Made by a program: the position numbers and the translations under genes
Shown here: one piece after another, positions 28,365-36,972 of the stretch
How positions within the stretch are numbered: position 1 is the stretch's first letter
How the letters are laid out: each line of letters begins with the position of its first letter
The notes under the pieces: generated by a model
What the model saw: the letters and a program-made list of their open reading frames with translations, nothing else
What the model was told of the DNA's origin: nothing
The model's database searches: none
From: JACDAN01 sp963842235
Lineage (GTDB): Bacteria > Actinomycetota > Thermoleophilia > Gaiellales > Gaiellaceae
Length of the DNA stretch: 64,000 nt
NCBI GenBank assembly: GCA_963842235.1
Contig: CAWJFT010000001.1
Span: 124,001-188,000 of the forward strand
Direction of reading: 5' to 3'

Positions 28365-30005
28365 ATGCCAACGATCAAGCTGTCCTCGATCTCCTCAGTC
28401 GCGCTTGCAGTCGCATTCCTCGTCGTCGTCGCAGCCTGCGGCGGCAGCAGCGATGAGGGCGCGTCGGAGAGCAAGAAGGCCGCGAAGCAGGAGATCACGG
28501 TCAACTGGGGCGCGGAGCCGCCGTCGCTCGACCCCGGCCTGGCGACCGACACGACCTCGGCGAACATCCTCTTCAACATCATGGATCCGCTCGTCAAGCT
28601 CGATAAGAACCTGGATCCGAGCCCGAGTCTCGCCGAGAGTTGGGACGTCAGCCCCAATGGGAAGATCGTGACCTTCCACCTCCGTGGGGACGGCCGCTGG
28701 ACGAACGGCGACCCCGTGACGGCCCAGGACTTCGAATTCTCGTGGAAGCGAACGATTGCGCCCGAGCTCGGCGCCGACTACGCGTACCAGTTCTACGGGA
28801 TTGTCGGCGCGCAGGAGTACAACTCGTGCACAAAGAATTGCGCGCAGCTTCGGGACCGCGTCGGGGTCAAGGCGCTCGACAAGCGCACGCTCCAGGTCAC
28901 GCTCACCTCGGCACAGCCCTGGTTCCTTCAGCAGGTGGCTCACCATTCGTTCCTGGCCGTGAATCCAAAGACCGTGGCGAAGTTCGGGCGCAAGTGGACG
29001 GACCCCGCGAACATCGTCACGGACGGGCCGTTCAAGCTCGCGGTCTGGCAGCACAACGCTCGAATCGATCTGGAGAAATGGGACGGCTGGCGCGGCGCCC
29101 AAAACGTCTCGCTTGTGCGCGTGAACGGGCTGATGCTCACGGCGGCGACGACTTCACTCCAGGCGTTCGAAGCGGGCGAAAGCGACGTCCAGTTGACGGT
29201 CCCGCCAACGGACCTGCCCCGACTGAAGCCCACTCCCGAATACCAGCAGTATCCGGGGCTCGGAACCTACTACTACGGCCTCAACGTCAAGAACATCACG
29301 GACGTCCACCAGCGGCGGGCAATGGCTATGGCGGTCGACCGGAGGGAGATCGTCGACCACGTCGCGCAGGGTGGCCAGGTGCCTTCGACGGGATTCACGC
29401 CGAAGGGGATGCCCGGCTTCGACACGATCAACCCGAAGTCGGAGTGGCTGCCGGAGGCGACGGATCTCGACGCCGCCAAGCAGGAGCTCGCCAAGGCGAA
29501 GAACCCAAACAAGTCGATCACGCTCTACTACAACAACGACCCCGCGCACCAACCGATCGCGGTCGCGCTCCAGGCGCAGTGGAAGAAGCTCGGCCTCGAT
29601 GTGAAGCTCAGGGTGCTGGAGTGGAAGCAGTTCCTCGAGTTCCTCGGGCCTCCGCCGAACGACAGCGTGGACACGTACCGGTTGGGCTGGATCGGCGACT
29701 TCGTCGACGCGATCAACTTCCTAGAGCTCTGGACGTGCGACTCGGGTAACAACAACTCGAACTTCTGCGATCCGTCGTTCGACCAGCTCGTCGCGCAGGC
29801 GAAGCGAACGCAGGACAATCAGAAGCGTTTCGAGCTCTACGCGCAGCTCGAGCAGAAGCTTTTCGGTCCGGAGGGCTCGGTGCCCTTCATCCCGATCTAC
29901 TGGTACACGTACCCGACGCTCGAGCGGCAGTCGATCAAGGACACCTTCAACCTGAACCTGCTCAACCAGGTCGACCTGACGCAGGTCAAGGTCGTCGAGA
30001 GCTAG
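28365..30005 (+). CDS. Oligopeptide-binding lipoprotein (SBP_bac_5)
   Basis: A 546-residue extracytoplasmic solute-binding protein of the OppA/DppA class. The signal peptide ends in a lipobox (VVVAACGGS, Cys near residue 24), so it is lipid-anchored. The family core is clear: NWGAEPPSLDPGLATDTTS, FHLRGDGRWTNGDPVTAQDF and RRAMAMAVDRREIVDHV. The open frame starts at 28197, but the ATG at 28365 begins directly with the signal peptide and has AGGGGGGAA upstream. The 213-base region to the divergent CGNR gene should hold its promoter. A strong hairpin ends the transcript. Confidence 0.93.
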   Translation: MPTIKLSSISSVALAVAFLVVVAACGGSSDEGASESKKAAKQEITVNWGAEPPSLDPGLATDTTSANILFNIMDPLVKLDKNLDPSPSLAESWDVSPNGKIVTFHLRGDGRWTNGDPVTAQDFEFSWKRTIAPELGADYAYQFYGIVGAQEYNSCTKNCAQLRDRVGVKALDKRTLQVTLTSAQPWFLQQVAHHSFLAVNPKTVAKFGRKWTDPANIVTDGPFKLAVWQHNARIDLEKWDGWRGAQNVSLVRVNGLMLTAATTSLQAFEAGESDVQLTVPPTDLPRLKPTPEYQQYPGLGTYYYGLNVKNITDVHQRRAMAMAVDRREIVDHVAQGGQVPSTGFTPKGMPGFDTINPKSEWLPEATDLDAAKQELAKAKNPNKSITLYYNNDPAHQPIAVALQAQWKKLGLDVKLRVLEWKQFLEFLGPPPNDSVDTYRLGWIGDFVDAINFLELWTCDSGNNNSNFCDPSFDQLVAQAKRTQDNQKRFELYAQLEQKLFGPEGSVPFIPIYWYTYPTLERQSIKDTFNLNLLNQVDLTQVKVVES

Positions 30006-30013
30006 CTGAATCG

Positions 30014-30045
30014 CGGTGGGCGAGGCCTCAAGGCCTCGCCCACCG
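30014..30045 (+). terminator. Hairpin terminator after the peptide-binding protein
   Basis: A perfect 15-bp stem (CGGTGGGCGAGGCCT and its complement) with a CA loop begins nine bases after the stop. No U-run follows. Confidence 0.8.
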
Positions 30046-30111
30046 TACGGCTCGAGGTTAGGGATCTCGAGTCCGGGGTAGGCCGCGCTGACCTACCGAA
30101 AAGGAGATCCC

Positions 30112-30618
30112 ATGGCAGAGCTGACCACACCCCGCGACCTGTTCCTCCACGAGCTCGGCGACATTCTCTACGTCGAGCGCTCGCTCGCTGACGAAACGCT
30201 TCAGGAGTTGATCGAGGAGGTCGAGGACGAAGAGTTCCAGGCCGCGCTCCAGAGTCACCTCGAGGAAACCCGCAAGCACGTGGAGAACGTCGAGCGCGTC
30301 TTCGAGCTCTTCGGGGAGGAGCCGCAGGTTGAGGAGTGCATCGGCTTCGACGGGCTCAAAAAGGAGCACGAGGAGCTCATGCAAGAGTCGTCGCCCGCGC
30401 TGATCGATCTCATCGATCTCGGAGCTGCAGCCCGAACCGAGAACTACGAGATTGCTGCGTACGAAGGACTGAGGCGGATGGCCAAGGCGCTCGGTGAGGA
30501 CAAGGCAGTCGATCTCCTCGACAAGAACCTCAAGGAAGAGAAGGAGGCACTCGGGACCGTCGAGAAGATCGCGACGCGGTTGAGCAACGAGAGCGCGAAG
30601 CAACACGCTGCGGCCTGA
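30112..30618 (+). CDS. DUF892 ferritin-like protein (YciE/YciF family)
   Basis: A 168-residue, almost wholly helical protein of the DUF892 family, which has a ferritin-like four-helix fold and is often linked to stress. The N-terminus LTTPRDLFLHELGDILYVERSL is diagnostic. Glu/His residues of the putative metal site are seen in HELGD, HLEETRKHVENVER and ENYEIAAYEGLR. It starts at ATG 30112 behind AAAAGGAGAT. It stands alone between the peptide-binding gene and a convergent membrane protein. Confidence 0.88.
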   Translation: MAELTTPRDLFLHELGDILYVERSLADETLQELIEEVEDEEFQAALQSHLEETRKHVENVERVFELFGEEPQVEECIGFDGLKKEHEELMQESSPALIDLIDLGAAARTENYEIAAYEGLRRMAKALGEDKAVDLLDKNLKEEKEALGTVEKIATRLSNESAKQHAAA

Positions 30619-30643
30619 CCCCAAGCGTCAGGCGTACACGGTT

Positions 30644-31324
30644 TCAGCTCTGCTCCTCGGCCTCGCGCTGTTGCTCCGGCGCGGCTTTCAGCTCCACCCG
30701 GCCGGACCACGCCAGGTAGACGAGCGGAATCAGCGCAGCCGAGACGGCGAGCGTGAGTAGCAACGCCTCGGGGGATGGGGCGATCTCCGGCTGGTAGAGG
30801 ATCGAAGGCGGCAACAGCTTCACGACCGGAATGGTCGTGATGCTGAGCAGGAACTGGAGGACGGAGGCGCCGATGCTGATCGGGGTGACTTCGTTGTCGC
30901 GCCTGCGCCAGCGGACGACGAATTGGATGACATCGATGTCCGGCCGGGCGACTCCAGCCCGCGCCAGCAGGGCCGAAAGGGCGATTACCCACCAGGCGAG
31001 AGCAAGAACGAACGGTACGAGCGCGGCCGATGCGGGACCGAGACCCTCCTGCCAGGCAGCGAGCCCCACGCAGACGAGCCCGGCGGCGGAGCGCGCGAGG
31101 CCGCCCCAGTGCGGCAGCAGCAACGCAGAGGCAGCCAGCGCTACGTCGGTGCGCCCGCTTGTCTGCAGCTCGGCGATCGGGAGCCGCCAGATGTTCGGCG
31201 AGATGACATTCGCCAGCCCTGACGCGACTTCGAGCACGCCGAACATCCCGATGAACTGCCACCCCGACCATGGTGCGAGACCGCCGAGCGCCGCAGCGGT
31301 GAGGATCACGCCGAGGAGGTTCAC
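30644..31324 (-). CDS. Membrane protein of unknown function, downstream of tRNA-Sec
   Basis: A membrane protein of at least 226 residues with about six hydrophobic segments. A cytosolic-looking loop (VVRWRRRDNEVTP) sits in the middle and the tail is Glu/Gln-rich. I do not recognise a family. The start is uncertain. The GTG at 31324 is the only standard start, but the open frame continues upstream with hydrophobic residues (LALVFVLTFV) that would complete the first membrane segment, so a non-standard CTG start within 31325-31420 is possible. It lies 116 bases after tRNA-Sec on the same strand. Confidence 0.6.
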   Translation of the reverse strand: MNLLGVILTAAALGGLAPWSGWQFIGMFGVLEVASGLANVISPNIWRLPIAELQTSGRTDVALAASALLLPHWGGLARSAAGLVCVGLAAWQEGLGPASAALVPFVLALAWWVIALSALLARAGVARPDIDVIQFVVRWRRRDNEVTPISIGASVLQFLLSITTIPVVKLLPPSILYQPEIAPSPEALLLTLAVSAALIPLVYLAWSGRVELKAAPEQQREAEEQS

Positions 31325-31440
31325 GAAGGTCAGGACGAAGACGAGGGCGAGGCCGCGGAAGGCCCTGCCCGATCCTTGCTTGGACTCTGTGGCGCGTCGT
31401 GAGCTCAGCGGTCGGCCCTCCTGCCCCTCGGGGCGCAGAA

Positions 31441-31533
31441 CGGAGCGGCGCAGGAGTCGAACCTACCCAGCCTGGGGCTGCCAGACCTCGCCGGTTTTGA
31501 AGACCGGCTGGGCCACCGGGCCCGTGCCGCTCC
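31441..31533 (-). tRNA. selC: tRNA-Sec (UCA anticodon)
   Basis: A 93-base selenocysteine tRNA. The acceptor stem has eight pairs (GGAGCGGC with GCCGCTCC) and the T stem five pairs around TTCGACT, the bacterial 8+5 arrangement. The D stem pairs GGGCC with GGCCC around a four-base loop. The anticodon loop is CTTCAAA, giving UCA, which reads UGA. A long variable arm (CTGG-CAGC-CCAG stem) is present. No CCA is encoded. It lies ten bases beyond the selB stop, completing selA-selB-selC on one strand. Confidence 0.95.
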
Positions 31534-31542
31534 GCGGCGATG

Positions 31543-33264
31543 CTATCCGCGCGCTCCGCGTCTGAGCACTCGCTCGTCGCCCTGCCGGCGCGTCACGCCG
31601 TCCGCGTCGAACCGCTCGAGGAGCAGCTGCGCGGGTCTTCGCGACACCCCCACGAGATCTCGGAACCGGGCGAGCCGGATCGATCCCGCCTTCGCGCACT
31701 CCTCGACGAGCACCGCGTGCGCGGCCTCGTACGCTGCCCGCGAGATGGCATGGCTGCTCCCGAGCCGGACCAGCCGCCCCTGGGCCTCGAGATAGCGGGC
31801 GAGCTCGGCGTCCGGGACCTCGACGCCGCTGGGGCCGGCCCGTTCCAGCTCCGCGGTCAGGCGCTCGGCCTGCGCCGCCCGAGCACCGAGCGTCGGAGCA
31901 CTTCCCGGCAGGTACGCCTTCCCGTGACGCGGCTCGACGTCGAGCAGGGGCAGCACTGCCGGCGTCCAGCCGCCCTGCGGCAGCAACTCGGCTGTCGCGA
32001 GACCCGGGTCGAGCGCTCCCGACTCGACCCGCCTCTCGAGCTGCGCGCGGACTGACGCGTTGAGCTCCTCGAGCCACTCAGGCCGGAAATACCAGTTGTC
32101 GGATTGCACGAGACCCCGGAGGCCCACTGTGAGCTCCGTCGGCGCCAGGACACCGCGGGCTCGCAGCGAGTCCTCTGTCTGCGGCTCGTGCGTCAGTTCT
32201 CTCGCGATCGATACCGGATCACCTCCTTTCAACACCTCAAGCTGGTCGAGCTCGAGCCTTCGTGGCGGAGCGGGGTCGAGGACGATGGCGCCGCCGACCG
32301 TCTTCCCTGTCCGGAGCACGAGTCGGTCTCCCCGGGCGGCGACCACTGCCTCGCTCAGCCGCAACTGAGCATAGTTGCCGCGTCGGACAACACGAGCCGA
32401 GATGCTCGCCGAGCCGAGAAGAACCGTGACGGCAGGCGGAATCCCGTCGCCCTGAAGCGCAACGCCGAGGCGGTAGCTGACCGGATACGTGCCGGGCTCC
32501 ACCAGCGCGTCACCGCGTCGAAGCTCGGTCCGTGCAACGTCCGGCAACGCAACAGCGACCCGCTGACCTGCCTCGGCCCGCTCCACGGGAGCGTCGTGCA
32601 CCTCGACTCCGCGGATTCGCACCTCCCGTCCGGCAGGCTCCAGGCGCAAGGTGTCACCGGCGGCCACCGACCCAGACCAGAGCGTTCCCGTCGCGACCGT
32701 GCCGGTACCTGGGATCGTGAAGGCGCGGTCGAGCCAGAGGCGAGTCGGCCACTCCGATCCAGGCCGCGCCGCTTGGTCACCCGCTCGCCCGATCGACTCG
32801 CGCAGCCGCTCCAGGCCCAGGCCCGTCTTGGCGCTGACTGTGACGACCTCGGCGCCCGGCACGAGCTCCTGCGCCTCCGCGACCGCAAGCCGGAGACGCT
32901 CGGAGTCAACTGCGTCCGCCTTCGTCACGGCCACCACGCCTCGTTCGATCCCGAGCACACGGAGGATCTCCAGATGCTCGTACGTCTGAGCCCGCGGCCC
33001 CTCGCCCGCGTCGACCACGAGCAGGAACAGGTCGATCCCGCTCGCGCCCGCGACCATATTGCGCACGAACCGCTCGTGGCCGGGAACGTCGATCAGCGAG
33101 AGCCGCCGCCCGTCCTGGAGCTCCAGCGGCGCATAGCCGAGGTCGATGGACAGCCCGCGCCGCCGCTCCTCTGGAAGGCGGTCGGTGTCCTTGCCGGTCA
33201 GCGCCCGGACGAGCCAGGTCTTGCCGTGATCGACGTGGCCGGCGGTCCCTACTGTGAGCGGCAC
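31543..33264 (-). CDS. selB: Selenocysteine-specific elongation factor
   Basis: SelB delivers Sec-tRNA to UGA codons that are followed by a SECIS hairpin. The 573-residue protein has a GTPase domain (GTAGHVDHGKTWLV near residues 6-19, DVPGHERFVRNM, VTKAD), EF-Tu-like beta domains, and a C-terminal winged-helix region from about 390 that binds SECIS RNA. The open frame extends to 33318, but the GTG at 33264 begins directly at the GTPase (VPLTVGTAGHV) and is preferred; it overlaps selA by 16 bases. Its presence implies at least one selenoprotein in the genome. Confidence 0.95.
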   Translation of the reverse strand: MPLTVGTAGHVDHGKTWLVRALTGKDTDRLPEERRRGLSIDLGYAPLELQDGRRLSLIDVPGHERFVRNMVAGASGIDLFLLVVDAGEGPRAQTYEHLEILRVLGIERGVVAVTKADAVDSERLRLAVAEAQELVPGAEVVTVSAKTGLGLERLRESIGRAGDQAARPGSEWPTRLWLDRAFTIPGTGTVATGTLWSGSVAAGDTLRLEPAGREVRIRGVEVHDAPVERAEAGQRVAVALPDVARTELRRGDALVEPGTYPVSYRLGVALQGDGIPPAVTVLLGSASISARVVRRGNYAQLRLSEAVVAARGDRLVLRTGKTVGGAIVLDPAPPRRLELDQLEVLKGGDPVSIARELTHEPQTEDSLRARGVLAPTELTVGLRGLVQSDNWYFRPEWLEELNASVRAQLERRVESGALDPGLATAELLPQGGWTPAVLPLLDVEPRHGKAYLPGSAPTLGARAAQAERLTAELERAGPSGVEVPDAELARYLEAQGRLVRLGSSHAISRAAYEAAHAVLVEECAKAGSIRLARFRDLVGVSRRPAQLLLERFDADGVTRRQGDERVLRRGARG

Positions 33265-34535
33265 GCGAGAACCGCCTCGGCGACCTCGTCCGCCTCGCCG
33301 TCGGACAGAGTGCGGCAATCCAGAAGCAGCCGCCCGTCACGGACGATGCCGATCACGGCCGGCTCCCGGGCGCGAAGCCGAAGCCCAAGTTCCTCCTCGA
33401 CTGCACAGGCGAAGCTCGGAAGCTCGGTGAGAGGAAGCGCCCCGCCGCCCACGCGGGCGACGGTCTCTTCGACGACGCCGTCGACCGAGCCCGCGAGCCG
33501 TTCCGCACGAGCGCGAACGGCGGCAACGGGCTCCACGAGCATCCGGAGAACCGGCACCTCGCGAAACGCCCGGCCGGGCTGCTCGTAGAGCGCCAGCGTC
33601 CCCTCGAGCGCGGCCAGCGTGAGCTTGTCCGCACGAAGCGCCCGCTGGATCGGGTGGCGCCGCAGCCTCTCCACGAGCTCCGCGCGCCCGACGAGGATCC
33701 CCGACTGCGGCCCGCCGAGCAGCTTGTCACCGGAGAAGGAGACGAGGTCGGCGCCGGCCTCGAGGCTCTCGCGGACCGACGGCTCGTCCGGCACGTCCTC
33801 CAGCGCGCCGGAACCCAGGTCGTCGACCAGCGGAATCCCGTGGCGCCGCGCCACGCCGGCCAGCTCTTCCAGCCTCGGCAGCTCGGTGAATCCGACGACA
33901 CGGAAGTTGGACTGGTGGACGCGCAGGAGGACCGCCGTCTCCGGCCCGACGGCCTCTTCGTAGTCCGCCGCACGTGTCCGGTTCGTCGTTCCGACCTCGA
34001 CGAGCCGGGCGCCGGATCGCGCCAGCACGTCCGGGATCCGAAACCCGTCGCCGATCTCGATCAGCTCGCCGCGCGAGACGAGCACCTCGCGGCCCTCCGC
34101 CAGCGCCGCCAATGCGAGCAGCACGGCGGCGGCGTTGTTGTTGACGACGAGGGCGGCCTCGGCGCCCGTCAGGCGGCGCAGCCGGCCGGCCACATGGTCC
34201 TGCCGTGAGCCCCGCGTCCCCGCCGTCACGTCGTACTCGAGATTCGAGTAGCCCCGGCCGACCTCGAGCACGCGCGCGAGAGCCGGCTCGGCGAGCGGAG
34301 CCCGGCCAAGATTCGTGTGGACGATCACGCCCGTCGCGTTGAGCACACGCCGGAGGCCCGGGCGGCGCCTGACCGCGAGCTCCGCTTTGACCCGATTTGC
34401 CAAGTCGCCGGGATCGAATCCCGCACGTACTTCTTCACGCGCGCGCGCGAGGACCGTTCGGGCGGCGTCGACCGCGAGTGGATCGTCTACGGCCCGCGCC
34501 AGCTCGTCCACCGACGGCAGGTCGCGGAGCCGCAT
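33249..34535 (-). CDS. selA: L-seryl-tRNA(Sec) selenium transferase
   Basis: SelA is a PLP enzyme that converts Ser-tRNA(Sec) to Sec-tRNA(Sec) with selenophosphate. The 428-residue protein has the N-terminal SelA region (LPSVDELAR), NATGVIVHTNLGRAPL near 66-81, the AALVVNNNAAAVLLAL segment, and the PLP-binding Lys in SFSGDKLLGGPQSG (Lys271). It lies four bases after the LOG-family gene and overlaps selB, so all appear to be one transcript ending with tRNA-Sec. The selenophosphate synthetase gene selD is not in the window. Confidence 0.95.
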   Translation of the reverse strand: MRLRDLPSVDELARAVDDPLAVDAARTVLARAREEVRAGFDPGDLANRVKAELAVRRRPGLRRVLNATGVIVHTNLGRAPLAEPALARVLEVGRGYSNLEYDVTAGTRGSRQDHVAGRLRRLTGAEAALVVNNNAAAVLLALAALAEGREVLVSRGELIEIGDGFRIPDVLARSGARLVEVGTTNRTRAADYEEAVGPETAVLLRVHQSNFRVVGFTELPRLEELAGVARRHGIPLVDDLGSGALEDVPDEPSVRESLEAGADLVSFSGDKLLGGPQSGILVGRAELVERLRRHPIQRALRADKLTLAALEGTLALYEQPGRAFREVPVLRMLVEPVAAVRARAERLAGSVDGVVEETVARVGGGALPLTELPSFACAVEEELGLRLRAREPAVIGIVRDGRLLLDCRTLSDGEADEVAEAVLACRSQ

Positions 34536-34538
34536 CGC

Positions 34539-35249
34539 CTATTGGGCGTCGGCCTTGCGCGGCTCGGCCGGCGTTTCCAGGCTGCGCTCTTCGAGCGAGC
34601 GCAGGATCGTCTCGACCGCCTTATCGGCGTCGTCTGTGACGTAGAGGAGATCGATGTCCTCGGAATTGATGAAGCCCTCGGCGAGCAGACGTTCTCGGAT
34701 CCAGCCCAGCAGCCCCTTCCAGTGCTCCTCGCCGAAGAGCACCACGGGGAAGTCGAGCACCTTGCCTGTCTGAATCAGCGTCAACGCCTCGAACAGCTCG
34801 TCCAGGGTCCCGAAGCCGCCGGGGAACATGACGAACCCCTCCGCCGCCTTCACGAGCATCGTCTTCCGCGCGTAGAAGTGCTTGAACGTGACGGCGATGT
34901 CCAGGTACGCGTTGTGGTGCTGCTCGTGCGGCAGGTCGATGTTGAAGCCCACGGACAGCCCGCCGGCCTCATGTGCTCCGCGGTTGGCCGCCTCCATCAC
35001 GCCTGGCCCGCCGCCGGTGACGACTGCGAGGCCTGCCTCGGCGAAGCGCCGCCCGAGATCCTGGGCCGCCCTGTAGATCGGATCGTCCTCCCGCACTCGC
35101 GCGGATCCGAAGATCGTGACGGCCGGCCGGTCGATGCTGTCGACCGCCTCGAAGCCCGTCCGGAACTCCTCCGCGATCAGGAAGACGTTGCGCGGCAGGT
35201 TGCCGTCGTGCGCTCGGAAAATCTGCCGGTCTTGGTCCAGCGGGCGCAC
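34539..35249 (-). CDS. TIGR00730 / LOG-family Rossmann protein
   Basis: A 236-residue cytosolic protein with the lysine-decarboxylase-like Rossmann fold. Family motifs are TIFGSARVREDDP, TGGGPGVMEAANRGA near residues 78-92, and the PGGFGTLDE signature near 144-152 that marks nucleoside-5'-monophosphate phosphoribohydrolases (LOG). The likely reaction is release of base from a nucleotide; a link to selenium is not implied by sequence. It sits between the M50 protease and selA with very short gaps, so it is probably co-transcribed. Confidence 0.9.
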   Translation of the reverse strand: MRPLDQDRQIFRAHDGNLPRNVFLIAEEFRTGFEAVDSIDRPAVTIFGSARVREDDPIYRAAQDLGRRFAEAGLAVVTGGGPGVMEAANRGAHEAGGLSVGFNIDLPHEQHHNAYLDIAVTFKHFYARKTMLVKAAEGFVMFPGGFGTLDELFEALTLIQTGKVLDFPVVLFGEEHWKGLLGWIRERLLAEGFINSEDIDLLYVTDDADKAVETILRSLEERSLETPAEPRKADAQ

Positions 35250-35256
35250 GAAGTCG

Positions 35257-36174
35257 CTAGAAGGTTCGCTCGACGTGCGTCGCGCTCATGCCCAGGACGA
35301 GCAGCGCGGCCAGGCCGAAGTAGCCGACTGCGGCGGCAACGCGCTGCCATCGCTTCACCTCGTAGTACTTCGCCGCCTGCGGATCCCCCCGCTCCTGCCA
35401 GCGGCGCCAGAGCTCGAGGCCGACGAAGAGGGTGATCACGATCAGGATCGGGTTCGGTGCGACGAAGAGGAGCGCGATCAGCGCCGCGAACCCGGCCAGC
35501 CACAGGTATGGATGCACCGCCGCGACGATGCGGCCCCCGTCGAGCGGCACCACCGGCAACAGGTTGAAGAGGTTCAGGAAGAAGCCGGTGAAGGCCAGCG
35601 CGCGCAGGAGATCTGAGTCCAACTGCACGCCGGCAACCCAAACCGCGGCGGCGCCGAGCGAGCCGAGAATCGGGCCGGCAATCGCGACCTGAGCCTCACG
35701 CCAGGCGCCGAGCGGATTCTCCTTCAGCAGGATCGCCGCACCGAGGAACGGGATGAACACCGGCGCGCCGACGTCCAGGCCCTGCCGTCGGGCCTCGAGG
35801 TAGTGGCCCATCTCGTGGACGAAGATGAGCAACACGAAACCGACCGCGAAGCGCCAGCCCCAGATCCAGGCGTAGGCCGCAATCGACACGAGCATCGTGG
35901 CCGAGGTCGTGAAGAGCTTGAACTTGAAGACCGCGGCAACGGCGAACTTGAGCTTCCAGAGCAGGACGCCGAGCGCGATGAAGGGCGCCGCGAGCTTGCG
36001 AAGGATGGGGAACCGCGGCTCGTGCTTGACCGGGCCCCAGTCGGATGGGCTGTACGGCTCGTAGTCGAGCTCCTGACGAAGCTCGTCTTCGCGCGTGTCC
36101 TCGGGCTTGAGCTGGCTCACCGGCGCATCGTAGCTCCGGCCCTCTGTCACGAAGCTGTGCCGAAACCGTGCCAA
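35257..36174 (-). CDS. Site-2 protease family (M50) membrane metalloprotease
   Basis: A 305-residue membrane protein with about six TM segments. The zinc site HEMGH lies inside a TM helix near residue 120, and the second site NLLPVVPLDGGRIV near 205-218 supplies the third ligand. This is the S2P core without a PDZ domain, as in many short actinobacterial members that cut membrane-bound regulators. The start is uncertain. The ATG at 36174 gives 305 residues. The GTG at 36120 (VSQLKPED) also has a GGAG upstream and gives 287. It is the first gene of the run toward selA. Confidence 0.88.
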   Translation of the reverse strand: MARFRHSFVTEGRSYDAPVSQLKPEDTREDELRQELDYEPYSPSDWGPVKHEPRFPILRKLAAPFIALGVLLWKLKFAVAAVFKFKLFTTSATMLVSIAAYAWIWGWRFAVGFVLLIFVHEMGHYLEARRQGLDVGAPVFIPFLGAAILLKENPLGAWREAQVAIAGPILGSLGAAAVWVAGVQLDSDLLRALAFTGFFLNLFNLLPVVPLDGGRIVAAVHPYLWLAGFAALIALLFVAPNPILIVITLFVGLELWRRWQERGDPQAAKYYEVKRWQRVAAAVGYFGLAALLVLGMSATHVERTF

Positions 36175-36251
36175 AGGTGTGAAAACCCGCTCTGGACGGG
36201 CGATTGAGCGGCTAGACCAGATGGCGTCCGCAATCGAATCGAGGAGGAACC

Positions 36252-36933
36252 GTGCTCAGACGCTCAGTCCTCGTGGCGCTTCTGCTCGCCGCCGGCGCAG
36301 TGGCCGTCTCCGGCGGAGTCGCCACTGCAACGTCGGGAGGCGCCGCTCCCGAGGCGAAGAAGAAACCGAAGCCGAAGGTCCTTCGCGGCCCACGGGGACG
36401 GCGAGGGCCGATGGGCCCGCGAGGGCTGCCGGGACGGCCTGGCCCCCAGGGACCACCGGGTTCCCAGGGGCCCGCGGGCGCAGCGGGGCCTCAAGGGCCA
36501 CCGGGTCCGCAAGGCGCTGCCGGTCCTCCAGGTCCGCCTGGGGCGGGCGCGCAGCGCATCTCGGCCGACATCCCGGCCGGCACGCCCGAGACGCAGATTC
36601 TGAGCCTCGGCGGGCTCGTGCTCAAAGCCGCCTGTAGCGCGGGCGGCGACCTGTCGCTGGAAGCGAGCTCGACTACGAACAACGCCCGGCGCTCGAGCCG
36701 GAGTGATCTCGGCCGGGACGCCCGATGCAGCCAGCTTCGCCGAGGACGACGATCTCGACACGACGGACGGCTTCGACCTCGTCGGCGCGCACGACGACGA
36801 TGCGATCGGGACGATCGTCTATCGCTCGCCGACTGGTTCTGCGGTCGTCTCGGGCAGCTTTCTCGTCGAGCAGTACTCGATCGGAGGCGCGGCTCGCTGC
36901 CTCATCGCGGGATCGGCCGTTGTTGGTGAGTGA
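36252..36933 (+). CDS. Secreted collagen-like protein, frameshifted
   Basis: A signal peptide (MLRRSVLVALLLAAGAVAVSG) and a basic linker (EAKKKPKPK) precede about 18 Gly-X-Y triplets, from GPRGRRGPMGPRG to GPPGPPGAG. A C-terminal domain of about 120 residues follows. The first half (ISADIPAGTPETQILSLGG) and a later part (VISAGTPDAASFAEDDD) contain similar motifs. The frame shifts by one extra base near 36690 and the correct end (SIGGAARCLIAGSAVVGE) stops at 36933. The start is GTG with a strong GAGGAGGAACC site. The protein is probably a surface or extracellular fibre-like protein; partner unknown. Confidence 0.75.
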
Positions 36934-36936
36934 ATC

Positions 36937-36965
36937 TGTTATCACTACAGCAACGAGTGTTATCA
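36937..36965. promoter_or_regulatory. TGTTATCA direct repeats upstream of vapB
   Basis: TGTTATCA occurs at 36937-36944 and 36958-36965, 21 bases apart, two turns of the helix, just before the antitoxin gene. The second copy contains TATCAT, a possible -10 box, which would place transcription start close to the ATG at 36973. Ribbon-helix-helix antitoxins commonly repress their own operon through such repeats, so this is a candidate operator. Confidence 0.45.
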
Positions 36966-36972
36966 TGCTTGC

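Noticed and set aside
31441..31533. tRNA-Sec sequence as an ordinary suppressor or serine tRNA
   Set aside because: The eight-pair acceptor stem, four-base D loop, UCA anticodon and the adjoining selA/selB genes identify selenocysteine.
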